Of a stretch of DNA of 64,000 nucleotides, positions 27,539-35,488 are shown piece after piece. Position 1 is the stretch's first letter; each line of letters starts with the position of its first letter. The DNA comes from Pararobbsia alpina_A. GTDB lineage: Bacteria; Pseudomonadota; Gammaproteobacteria; Burkholderiales; Burkholderiaceae. Position numbers and translations under genes: made by a program. The stretch is from NCBI RefSeq assembly GCF_965118125.1, contig NZ_OZ221287.1:3038001-3102000 (forward strand). Reading direction: 5' to 3'. The notes beneath the pieces were generated by a model, which saw only the letters and a list, made by a program, of their open reading frames with translations, did not search any database and was not told where the DNA came from.

Positions 27539-28507
27539 GTGATTGAATGTTGCGCACCGACGCCCGACGTGGCCGGAGCCCTTCCGTTGACCCAGAGCCC
27601 TCGCATCGAAATCGCCCCTCAGGGCCCGACCCTTTCGCGTGTCACGGCAGGGATGTGGCGCCTCGGCGAATGGAATATGGATCCCGCGCAACGGCTCGCC
27701 TGGATACATCAGGCGATCGAACGCGGTATCACAACGTTCGACCACGCCGATATTTACGGCGGGTACACCGTTGAAGAACTGTTCGGCGAAGCAATCGCGA
27801 TCGAACCGTCGATTCGCGAACAGATGGAAATCGTGAGCAAATGCGGGATCGCGCTGACCACGCCAAACAGGCCCGCGCATACGCTCAAGCACTACAACAC
27901 GACGGCGGCGCACATCGTCGCGTCGGTCGAGCAGTCGCTCGCCGCACTGCGCACCGATCGGCTCGACCTTCTGCTGATTCATCGCCCGGATCCCTTGCTC
28001 GATCTCGACGAAGTGGCCGAAGCCTTCGACCGTCTTCATACCGAAGGCAAGGTCCTGCACTTCGGCGTCTCGAATTTCACGCCGTGGCAATATCAATCGC
28101 TGTCGAGCGCGGTGCGGCTTGTGACGAATCAGGTGGAGTTTTCACCCCTGCGTCTCGATCCGGTGACCGACGGCACATTCGATCAACTCCAGTCGCTCGG
28201 CGTCTCACCCATGATCTGGTCGGCGCTGGGCGGCGGACGTCTGTTTTCGACAGGCGCAGGCGATCCCGATGCGACGCGCGCCGCGCGGATTCGTGCTGCG
28301 ATCGACGCCCTCGCACAAACGCTTGGCGTCTCACCCGCGACCGTCGTCTACGCATGGATCTTGCGTCTGCCAAGCAAACCGATCGTGCTGACGGGGTCGC
28401 AGCGCATGAGCGTGCTTGATGAGGCGGTGGAGGCCACACGCCTCACGCTGTCGATTCAACAGTGGTTCTCGATTTACGAAGCAGCCCTGGGTCAAGAGGT
28501 CCCCTGA
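27539..28507 (+). CDS. Aldo/keto reductase, YdhF-like
   Basis: NADPH-dependent oxidoreductase of the AKR superfamily, a cytoplasmic TIM barrel. The catalytic tetrad is visible: Asp and Tyr in FDHADIYGGYT, Lys in EIVSKCGI and His in LLIHRPDPLLD. The NADP-binding end has PIVLTGSQRMSVLDEAV. Its 322 residues are normal for the family. The frame's first start is a GTG at 27539; the first ~23 residues are non-conserved, so the true start may lie slightly downstream. It is divergent from the Ser/Pro-rich gene and convergent with the next minus-strand gene; the native substrate is unknown. A tandem repeat begins inside its last codons. Confidence 0.9.
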   Translation: MIECCAPTPDVAGALPLTQSPRIEIAPQGPTLSRVTAGMWRLGEWNMDPAQRLAWIHQAIERGITTFDHADIYGGYTVEELFGEAIAIEPSIREQMEIVSKCGIALTTPNRPAHTLKHYNTTAAHIVASVEQSLAALRTDRLDLLLIHRPDPLLDLDEVAEAFDRLHTEGKVLHFGVSNFTPWQYQSLSSAVRLVTNQVEFSPLRLDPVTDGTFDQLQSLGVSPMIWSALGGGRLFSTGAGDPDATRAARIRAAIDALAQTLGVSPATVVYAWILRLPSKPIVLTGSQRMSVLDEAVEATRLTLSIQQWFSIYEAALGQEVP

Positions 28508-28602
28508 GTCAAGGCACCCTCTGGGTTGAGAAGCCCGCTGGGTCGAGAAGCTCCTGAGTCGAAATGCCCCCGACTCAGGATGGCCCCGGAGTCAGACAGC
28601 CG
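28487..28602 (+). repeat. Degenerate 16-17-bp tandem repeat, seven units
   Basis: Units such as CTGGGTTGAGAAGCCCG and CTGAGTCAAGGCACCCT start at 28487, 28504, 28521, 28538, 28554, 28570 and 28586. The first unit is the coding end of the aldo/keto reductase; the last ends just before the stop of the convergent gene. Confidence 0.6.
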
Positions 28603-28608
28603 CACGCG

Positions 28609-30102
28609 TTAAATCAACATCTCGCGAACGCCCTCGTCAGCCGGCGGTGTCTTTTCAAACCGGACTCGCCGGCCGTCGATGTGACCGTTGGCGTGACCGT
28701 TGCGATTCACCGTCTTGCGAGTCTTCTCGTCGGCCGGCGGTACCTTGTCGATCCGGGGGCGCCGGCCGCGGCCGTCGCTCGTGCCATTGCTCGTGCCATT
28801 GCCATTCCGGTTGACCACGGCTTGAGCGGCCCGCACGTCGACGACTGACGCGTATCGACGCAATGGCCCCGCGTCGACAAGCGCTTCTTCGCGTTGATCT
28901 TCGACGGCGCGTGCCGGCTCGATACGAACGGTTTGATGCCGGGCCTCGAACGATTCCCACCAGATCGGATTCGTCCGCCACGCCGGATCCCGTTTCATAT
29001 CGGCGATCCATGACGGCGCCTCGGTCTGCGTGCCGACCTCACGGCACTCGGGACCCGAAGAACGCGGCATCGACCGCCCCTTTTGAACCCATCCGGATGG
29101 AGCCTGGCGAGGGCCCACGACCAGGTCCAGCGGCTCACCGTGGTCCGCATCCGGCACACTGCTGCGCCCCTGAGCCAACTCGCCTGGTTCGGATCGATGA
29201 CGCTTGCGCGCGGACGCATCGCGGGGCTGAATCGATGCATATAAGGGCTCATGACCCGCGGGCGTTTTGAACGACGGTGCTTCGTCTCGCGTCGACATGC
29301 CCTTCCCGACGTTCGGCTCGATGGCCGGCTCGAAATCCGCTGCGGCAGCCGCTTCGATGATTCCGTGCCGTTTTATCCGCTTGCTGGCAGGGTTGTCGGC
29401 CGACACGCGAACGCCTGCCTCAAAAGGGTGCCGATACTCGACCCCGCTCTCCAGCTCGCCATGAGTGCCATGAGCGCCATCCGAATACCCGGCCGGCAGA
29501 TGCTCGTGTCGTCGAATGACTTCGAGCAGCGTTTCCGGTGTGTCGGGACTCCGTTCACCTGTCGCCAGACACTTCAGCATGACGACGAATCGGTGAAGCA
29601 GCGGAATCGTCCAGTTCACAAGGCCACGCGTGACCTCAATCGGGTCTTCGCGCGCATCGAGCCGCTCGGTCGAACCCAACTCCCGCAACGGCCGGCGCAC
29701 CTCCGACTCAGGCGCAGGAATATGTTCGAGCATCGCTTCTGCGCATTGCGCGATTTTCGCAAACTCTCCCTCGTCAGGCAGATAAGTCAGCGCTTTGAGC
29801 CAGGTCATCAGCGGCCGAATGACGCGCTCCGAAAATGCGGCGTCCGGATAGGACTCATTCCGGTTGAGCGTGCGTTGAAAACGTTCGAGCATCTGATCGA
29901 TGCGATCCGCGTTCTGCGCGACAACCTGGTAGCGAATCGCATCCAGTGCGACAAACAGATTGATGGTGTCGCGAGACATCGCAGCCAGCGACGCGGCGGG
30001 ATGGTGGGCTTCCACGGGACTGGATAGCTTCCCTTTCGCGGACAAGCCCATTCGGGGCGTTCGGGAAAACAATCCTCCCATACAACCGGACAACTGCGGC
30101 AT
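28609..30102 (-). CDS. Unrecognised protein with helical N-half and duplicated C-terminal motif
   Basis: A 497-residue protein of no recognised family. Residues ~44-200 look like a folded helical domain (DTINLFVALDAIRYQVVAQNADRIDQMLERFQ...). Residues ~205-425 are polar and disordered, with two basic clusters, KRIKRH (241-246) and RKRHR (299-303). The C-terminus is a tandem duplication: VNRNG...RIDKVPPADEKTRKT (430-464), then VNRNG...RFEKTPPADEGVREM (465-495). A strong AAGGAG eight bases before the ATG supports a real gene. There is no Sec signal or membrane helix. With the similar-looking gene at 26188 it flanks the aldo/keto reductase. A translocated effector is one possibility; a phage- or plasmid-derived orphan is another. 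Confidence 0.7.
   Translation of the reverse strand: MPQLSGCMGGLFSRTPRMGLSAKGKLSSPVEAHHPAASLAAMSRDTINLFVALDAIRYQVVAQNADRIDQMLERFQRTLNRNESYPDAAFSERVIRPLMTWLKALTYLPDEGEFAKIAQCAEAMLEHIPAPESEVRRPLRELGSTERLDAREDPIEVTRGLVNWTIPLLHRFVVMLKCLATGERSPDTPETLLEVIRRHEHLPAGYSDGAHGTHGELESGVEYRHPFEAGVRVSADNPASKRIKRHGIIEAAAAADFEPAIEPNVGKGMSTRDEAPSFKTPAGHEPLYASIQPRDASARKRHRSEPGELAQGRSSVPDADHGEPLDLVVGPRQAPSGWVQKGRSMPRSSGPECREVGTQTEAPSWIADMKRDPAWRTNPIWWESFEARHQTVRIEPARAVEDQREEALVDAGPLRRYASVVDVRAAQAVVNRNGNGTSNGTSDGRGRRPRIDKVPPADEKTRKTVNRNGHANGHIDGRRVRFEKTPPADEGVREMLI
28634..28815 (-). repeat. About 93-bp direct duplication encoding the C-terminal double motif
   Basis: TCGTCAGCCGGCGGT at 28634 and TCGTCGGCCGGCGG at 28727 start matching blocks offset by 93 bp. 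They encode the VNRNG...PPADE repeats. Within each block shorter echoes occur (GTGACCGTTG twice; CTCGTGCCATTG twice). Confidence 0.65.
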
Positions 30103-30198
30103 GACATGCGCTCCTTTTCGATTCGGAATGAAATCACCAAGCCCCGGTTACCCGTGGCTCGCGCTCGTTATCGCGAAAACGTAAGGAGAATGCGCGCG

Positions 30199-30228
30199 GC
30201 CCGCTCCGATGGCTTGCACGGAGCGGGC
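30199..30228 (-). terminator. Strong hairpin after the sugar ABC operon
   Basis: Perfect 10-bp arms GCCCGCTCCG and CGGAGCGGGC with a 10-nt loop, 44-73 nt downstream of the binding-protein stop on the minus strand. There is no T-tract. Confidence 0.5.
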
Positions 30229-30271
30229 GTTCGTTTCAGCGCCCGTTACACGTCGTCCGTTGCACGTCGCC

Positions 30272-31237
30272 TCAAAACGGGGAGTCCGGGAAGTAGTATT
30301 CCTTCGCGTTCTCCTTCGTCACGAGCGGCGCACCGATGATGAACGTGCCGCGCACCGGAAGCTTGCCCGTCAGGTTGGCAGCCGTAATATTCATCGCCGT
30401 AGCCACCATGCCCGGCGGATACAGCACGTCGACCGGGATCATCTTGTCGCCATCAGCCACGCGCTTGATCATGTCCTTCATGCCGGCGCCGCCGACCACG
30501 AACTTGATGTCGGTGCGATTGGCCTGCTTGATGGCCTCGAGCACGCCGACCGCAATGTCGTCATCCTGACACCAGACCGCGTCGATGTGCTTGTGCTTGG
30601 ACAGGAAGTCCTGCATGACCTTGAAGCCATCGTCGCGATTCCAGTTCGCGTACTGCATGTCGAGCACATTGATCTTCGTGCCCTTGATCGCTTCCTGGAA
30701 GGCCTTGACCCGCTGGTCGTCGATGACGGTCGGAATCCCGCGCAGGATCACGATGTCGCCCTGCGGCAGGTTCTTCTTGAAGTACTCACCCGCGATGCGG
30801 CCCAGTTCCGGATTGTTGCCGGCGACATAAAGATCCTGAATTGACGCGTCCTTAAGACCACGATCGACGACGGTGATGAACACGCCCTTCTTCTTGACGT
30901 TCGCAAGCGTCGACGTCAGTTCATCGGAGTTTTGCGGCAGTACGACGAGCGCGTCGATCTTCTGCGTCGAGGTCATGTCTTCGATGGCGCTGGCCTGCTC
31001 CGCCCCCGACGGTGAGGTCTTCACGATGATCTTGAGATTCGGATAGGCCTTGCGCAGGCTGTCGGCCTCCCGATTCGTGAAGTACACCACGCCGCCCGTC
31101 CAGCCATGGTCTGCCGCGGGAATCGACACGGCCATCGTCTGGGCGGATGCCGATGTCGCGCATCCGAGGCCGAGGCCCAGGCTCAGGCCCGCACCGAGCG
31201 TGGCGCCGGCCATCAGTTTGCTGAAGCGATTCTTCAT
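30272..31237 (-). CDS. Sugar ABC transporter periplasmic binding protein
   Basis: Ribose/galactose-type binding protein (Peripla_BP_4 class) that captures a sugar in the periplasm. It has a long Gly/Leu-rich signal peptide ending near SASAQ-TM. The mature part has typical blocks: ADHGWTGGVVYFTNREADSLRKAY, DALVVLPQNSDELT, GVFITVVDRG, and AVWCQDDDIAVGVLEAIKQA at the hinge. The ATG at 31237 is fixed by a strong GAGGGG RBS and the signal peptide. It is the last gene of the minus-strand sugar operon, 72 bp after the permease gene, and is followed by a hairpin. The gene set suggests a sugar or cyclitol; the exact ligand cannot be read. Confidence 0.92.
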   Translation of the reverse strand: MKNRFSKLMAGATLGAGLSLGLGLGCATSASAQTMAVSIPAADHGWTGGVVYFTNREADSLRKAYPNLKIIVKTSPSGAEQASAIEDMTSTQKIDALVVLPQNSDELTSTLANVKKKGVFITVVDRGLKDASIQDLYVAGNNPELGRIAGEYFKKNLPQGDIVILRGIPTVIDDQRVKAFQEAIKGTKINVLDMQYANWNRDDGFKVMQDFLSKHKHIDAVWCQDDDIAVGVLEAIKQANRTDIKFVVGGAGMKDMIKRVADGDKMIPVDVLYPPGMVATAMNITAANLTGKLPVRGTFIIGAPLVTKENAKEYYFPDSPF

Positions 31238-31309
31238 AGTCCCCTCGCAATGAGTTGTGTGTGGGATCCATCCGTCACGCGACCGCGGACCCCCGGCGGC
31301 CAAACTCCG

Positions 31310-32317
31310 TCAGCTCTGACGCCGGTGCAGCGCGCGTTGCGCGAGCATGGCGACGATGATGATGATCCCCTGCACGGCGCCGATCAGGTACTCGCTGATA
31401 TGGTTCGACAGCACCATGATGTTGCCGATGACTTCAAGAATGATCGCGCCGAGCACCGTCCCCCAGATGCGCGCCGATCCGCCGCGCAGCGCTGTGCCCC
31501 CGATCACGACCGCCGTGATCGCCTGAAGCTCCCAGAGCAGGCCTGTCGTCGGTGTCGCGGAACCAAGACGAGGCACATAGATGATCGTTGCGATACCGAC
31601 GCAGAGCCCCTGGATCACATAGGTCAGCGTGCGCACGCGCCAGATCGACACGCCCGAATAGCGCGCGACCTCTTCGTTCGAACCGATCGCGGTGACGTGA
31701 CGGCCGAACGGCGTGCGGTACATCAGCAGCGAAGCGAGCAGCGCGACGATGACAAACACGAGTACGGGAATGGGCACGCCAAGCACGTTGCCGAAATAGA
31801 CAGGCCGATAGAAGTCACGCAGGTTGCTCGAATGCATCGAGATCGTGCCGCCGTCGCCGAGATACGTGATCAGCGCGCGGAACACGCCCATGGTCCCGAG
31901 CGTGACGATAAACGGCTCGATACGGCCGAACGTCGTGATCAGCCCATTCGCAAGACCGCATGCCGACGCCAGCGCGACGGCCACGATCATGGGCAAGACC
32001 AGCGCACCGACACTCGGCTCGCCGCTACCCGCATTGATCGTCATGATCATCACACCCGCGACGAACGCGGTCATCGAGCCAACCGACAGATCGAGCCCGC
32101 CCGCACCGATCACGAATGTCGCTCCGATGCCCACGAGCGCGACAAACACACAGCGTGTGATGACGTTGAGCAAATTGTCGGCACTCAGGAAGTTCGGGTT
32201 CACGAACGTGCCGACGATCAGCAACAACACTAAGGCGATAAATGGCGCGAGCGTCGCCAGATCGGGACGCCAGCGTCGCGTGGCAGGAGGCGCTGCAGTG
32301 GTCGGGGTATTCATCAT
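31310..32317 (-). CDS. Sugar ABC transporter permease, RbsC-like
   Basis: Inner-membrane channel subunit of a CUT2-class importer. The 335 residues include about eight to ten hydrophobic helices and the family blocks GIGATFVIGAGGLDLSVGSM and GGTALRGGSARIWGTVLGAIIL. A short polar N-terminus (MMNTPTTAAPPATRRWR) precedes helix 1. CUT2 importers usually work as permease dimers with one double-domain ATPase, matching the neighbour at 32447. Spacing to the ATPase gene is 129 bp and contains a 14-bp tandem repeat. Confidence 0.92.
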   Translation of the reverse strand: MMNTPTTAAPPATRRWRPDLATLAPFIALVLLLIVGTFVNPNFLSADNLLNVITRCVFVALVGIGATFVIGAGGLDLSVGSMTAFVAGVMIMTINAGSGEPSVGALVLPMIVAVALASACGLANGLITTFGRIEPFIVTLGTMGVFRALITYLGDGGTISMHSSNLRDFYRPVYFGNVLGVPIPVLVFVIVALLASLLMYRTPFGRHVTAIGSNEEVARYSGVSIWRVRTLTYVIQGLCVGIATIIYVPRLGSATPTTGLLWELQAITAVVIGGTALRGGSARIWGTVLGAIILEVIGNIMVLSNHISEYLIGAVQGIIIIVAMLAQRALHRRQS

Positions 32318-32360
32318 GTCGTTCTCGTTTCATCGGCAGCCGGTTCGTATCGGCCGCATC

Positions 32361-32430
32361 CGTCATGCGTGATGCGTCATTCGCCATGCGTCATGCGTTG
32401 TACGTCATGCGTCGTACGCCCTTCCTCATG
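32361..32430 (+). repeat. Degenerate 14-bp tandem repeat, five units
   Basis: Units beginning CGTCAT recur exactly every 14 bp from 32361 (for example CGTCATGCGTGATG, CGTCATTCGCCATG, CGTCATGCGTTGTA, CGTCATGCGTCGTA), with a degenerate fifth. They fill the spacer between the ABC ATPase and permease genes. Confidence 0.6.
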
Positions 32431-32446
32431 CGCCCGGCACGTCCCA

Positions 32447-34021
32447 TCAACCTGCAGCTTCCGGAGCCGCTTCACCAACGACTTCGGCATGCTCCGCCCC
32501 CGTGGCCAGCACCACGATCGCATCTTCGGTCAGTGCATCACCCTCGACCTCACCCACGATCTGGCCCGCCCGCATCACGATCACGCGATGACACAGGCCG
32601 ATGAGTTCCTGCATCTCCGAAGAGATCACGACACACGCCTTGCCGCTCGACGCCAGCGCTGCGATAAACGCATAGATCTGGCTCTTGGTGCCGATATCGA
32701 TGCCGCGCGTCGGCTCGTCGATGACCACGATCGACGGATCGACGAGCAGCATCTTGGCCAGCAGAAGCTTTTGCTGATTGCCGCCCGAAAGCTGGCGCGC
32801 AAGGAGGTCGCGCCGGCCGGCGCGAATATCGAACCGCGTCTGCGCCTGCGTGTAGCCCTGCTGTTCTTTCGCGCGATCGATCAACGGCCCGCTGCAGAAA
32901 TCCTCGAGTGCGGCCAGCGTGAGATTCGGCACGAGCGGCTGATTCAACAGCAGCCCCTTGCCCTTGCGGTCTTCGGTCAGATACGCGAGTCCCGCCTTGA
33001 ACGCATCGCGCGCACCCTTGAAGTGCTGAGGCCGGCCCTCGACTTCGAGGCCACCGATGCGCGCAGGCCGCAAGCCCAGCAGGCCTTCAAAGAGTTCAGT
33101 GCGTCCCGCGCCGATCAGCCCCGCAAAGCCCAGCACTTCGCCCTGACGCAGTGAAAAGGACGCATGCTCGACGTGCCCGGGCACGATCGCGTCGCGCGCA
33201 TCGAGTACGACCGGCGCATCCGGTGCGGGCAACGGCGGCTTGGGCGGATAGAGGGTCGACATATCGCGGCCGACCATGAAGCGCGCCATATCGAGTTGCG
33301 TCATGCCCGCGGCGGGCCGCGTGATCACATGACGTCCGTCGCGCAACACAGTGACCGTATCGGCGATCTGCTCGATTTCGTGGAGTCGATGGGAGATATA
33401 GACAATCGCGGTGCCGGCCGCCTTGAGCCGGGCGATGATCGCAAACAGCGCCTGCGCCTCATGCGGCGTGAAGACCGCCGTGGGCTCGTCGAAGATGACG
33501 ACGCGATGGGGTTCGAGCAACGCCCGCGCGATTTGCACAAGCGCGCGATCGGCGATCGGCAGATCGCGCACGCGTGCATCGGGTGAGGCGTGACAACCGA
33601 GTTCCGCAAGGCGTGCCGATGCGATCGAGCGCATGCGCCGGTCGTCGACAAGAGGACCTCGCCGCAGTTCGCGTCCAAGAAACAGGCTCTGCGCGACGGT
33701 CAGACTTTCGGCGAGCAGGATTTCCTGGTGGATGAGCACCACACCGTGCGCTTCGGCCTCGACCGGGGTCCGAAAGGCAATGGGCTTGCCGTCGAGCCAG
33801 AGCTGACCCGCGTCGGGAGCGTAGTGCCCCGACAGAATGCGCATGAGCGTCGACTTGCCCGCGCCGTTTTCGCCGAGCACGGCATGCACTTCGCCGCCGC
33901 GCACGTCGAGATCGATATCGCGCAGCACCATCACCGGACCAAACGACTTGCCTACGCGCTCGGCCCTGAACAAGGCCGTTTGCGCGGACATCTGCGCTGT
34001 CGCGCTGTCTGCGTCGCCCAT
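32447..34021 (-). CDS. Sugar ABC transporter ATP-binding protein, double-domain (RbsA/MglA-like)
   Basis: Energising subunit with two ATPase domains. Domain 1 has Walker A GENGAGKSTLMRIL, Q-loop and Walker B (VVIFDEPTAVF). Domain 2 has a degenerate Walker A region (GFAGLIGAGRTELFEGL), the signature LSGGNQQK and Walker B (IVVIDEPTRGID), as usual for CUT2 ATPases. The ATG at 34021 was chosen for its GGAG RBS; it trims 13 residues from the longest frame. It sits downstream of the dehydrogenase gene, separated by 160 bp that hold a 9-bp repeat array. Confidence 0.93.
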   Translation of the reverse strand: MGDADSATAQMSAQTALFRAERVGKSFGPVMVLRDIDLDVRGGEVHAVLGENGAGKSTLMRILSGHYAPDAGQLWLDGKPIAFRTPVEAEAHGVVLIHQEILLAESLTVAQSLFLGRELRRGPLVDDRRMRSIASARLAELGCHASPDARVRDLPIADRALVQIARALLEPHRVVIFDEPTAVFTPHEAQALFAIIARLKAAGTAIVYISHRLHEIEQIADTVTVLRDGRHVITRPAAGMTQLDMARFMVGRDMSTLYPPKPPLPAPDAPVVLDARDAIVPGHVEHASFSLRQGEVLGFAGLIGAGRTELFEGLLGLRPARIGGLEVEGRPQHFKGARDAFKAGLAYLTEDRKGKGLLLNQPLVPNLTLAALEDFCSGPLIDRAKEQQGYTQAQTRFDIRAGRRDLLARQLSGGNQQKLLLAKMLLVDPSIVVIDEPTRGIDIGTKSQIYAFIAALASSGKACVVISSEMQELIGLCHRVIVMRAGQIVGEVEGDALTEDAIVVLATGAEHAEVVGEAAPEAAG

Positions 34022-34091
34022 CGTGTCTCCACCCATACTCGCCGTGGCGGGGCGATACATGCCGCCCCGCTCATCGATTAACGGTCAGGTG

Positions 34092-34172
34092 CTGCTTGAA
34101 CTGCTCATACTGCTCATACTGCTTGTACTGCTTGTACTGCTTGTACTGCTTGTACTGCTTGTACTGCCGGTG
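34092..34172 (+). repeat. 9-bp tandem repeat array (five perfect CTGCTTGTA units)
   Basis: Five exact CTGCTTGTA copies (34119-34163) are preceded by two CTGCTCATA copies and CTGCTTGAA, and followed by CTGCCGGTG. The array ends 9 bp before the dehydrogenase stop codon, inside the operon. Confidence 0.85.
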
Positions 34173-34181
34173 TTGCTGCGC

Positions 34182-35390
34182 TTACAGCTTCACCCACGTA
34201 CCGCCCTTGCCTGACGACTTGACCGCGGCCTCGATAAACGCGACGCCCTTCAGGCCGTCGTCGACCGTCGGAAACACCACCGCTGCGTCGAGCTTCACCG
34301 GCTTGTCGCGACCGGTCTTGCCCTTCTTCGCGCCTTCGGTGCGGTAGGCCCGAATCGCACGTGCAATCTCCGTGTAGAGATTCGCAAAGCCTTCGAGATA
34401 GCCTTCCGGGTGTCCGGCCGGCACCCGCGACACGCGCGCTGCCGAAGCGAGCGCCGCACCCGTGCCACGACCGATGATCTGCGTCGGCTGGCCAAACGGC
34501 GTGTAGAACAAATGGTTCGGCTCTTCCTGACGCCACTCGATACCACCCTTGCTGCCGTACACGCGGATCGAGAGATTGTTTTCGTTGCCCGGCGCGACCT
34601 GGCTCGCCCACAGCATGCCGCGCGCGCCGCCCTTGTAGCGCAGCAGGATCTGCGTGTTGTCGTCGAGCTTGCGGCCCGGCACGAACGCATGCAGATCGGC
34701 GAGCAGCGACTCGACTTCGAGTCCGGTGATGAAATCCGCGAGATTGAACGCATGCGTGCCGATATCGCCGATACAGCCGCCCGCGCCCGATTGCTTCGGA
34801 TCGACACGCCATGCGGCCTGCTTCTGGCCCGACTTTTCGAGCGACTCGGTCAGCCAGTCCTGCGCGTACTGCACCTGAACGACACGAATGTCGCCGAGCA
34901 CGCCGCGCTGCACGAGTTCGCGCGCGTGGCGGACCATCGGATAACCCGTGTAGTTATGCGTGACGCCGAACACCAGGCCCGTCGATTCAACGAGGCGCTT
35001 GAGCTTCTTTGCATCGGCGAGCGTCGTCGTCAACGGCTTGTCGCAGATGACGTGAATGCCCGCCTTCAGAAACGCCGCGGCAGCCGACGCATGCACGTGG
35101 TTCGGCGTCACGATCGCCACGGCCTCGATACCGTCGTCGCGCTTGGCCTCGGCCTTCGCCATCGTCTCGAAGTCCGAATAAATGCGATCTGAATCGAGAC
35201 CGAGTGCGATGCCCGACGCCTTCGCCTTCTCGGGCGTCGAGGACAGCGCGCCCGCCACCAGTTCGTATTCGTCGTCGAGGCGCGCGGCAATCCGGTGAAC
35301 CGCGCCGATAAACGCACCTTCCCCGCCCCCGACCATACCGAGACGGATCTTGCGCTGGCGCTTCGCGGTGCCGCTGGCTTCAATCGTCAT
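34182..35390 (-). CDS. Gfo/Idh/MocA-family sugar dehydrogenase
   Basis: NAD(P)-dependent oxidoreductase acting on sugars or cyclitols. The Rossmann part begins GMVGGGEGAFIGAVHR, with the substrate/cofactor motif VICDKPLTTT (catalytic Lys) and GIHVICDKP-adjacent strand pattern. The C-terminal domain carries GGCIGDIGTHAFNLADFITG, typical of the family. Its 402 residues are normal. A strong GGAAGGAG RBS precedes the ATG. It lies between the isomerase and ABC ATPase genes, so its substrate is probably the imported sugar or an oxidation product of it. Confidence 0.92.
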   Translation of the reverse strand: MTIEASGTAKRQRKIRLGMVGGGEGAFIGAVHRIAARLDDEYELVAGALSSTPEKAKASGIALGLDSDRIYSDFETMAKAEAKRDDGIEAVAIVTPNHVHASAAAAFLKAGIHVICDKPLTTTLADAKKLKRLVESTGLVFGVTHNYTGYPMVRHARELVQRGVLGDIRVVQVQYAQDWLTESLEKSGQKQAAWRVDPKQSGAGGCIGDIGTHAFNLADFITGLEVESLLADLHAFVPGRKLDDNTQILLRYKGGARGMLWASQVAPGNENNLSIRVYGSKGGIEWRQEEPNHLFYTPFGQPTQIIGRGTGAALASAARVSRVPAGHPEGYLEGFANLYTEIARAIRAYRTEGAKKGKTGRDKPVKLDAAVVFPTVDDGLKGVAFIEAAVKSSGKGGTWVKL

Positions 35391-35488
35391 GCTGACTCCT
35401 TCCCCACTGGGATTTCGTTGTTGTAGCTTTCAGCGCGCTGACTCGCCAATAGGGGTAAGCGCGCAGCGTATGCGCAATCGCGGCGCGC

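Noticed and set aside
34092..34172. Possible CRISPR array
   Set aside because: Repeats are 9 bp and directly abutting with no spacers, so this is a minisatellite.
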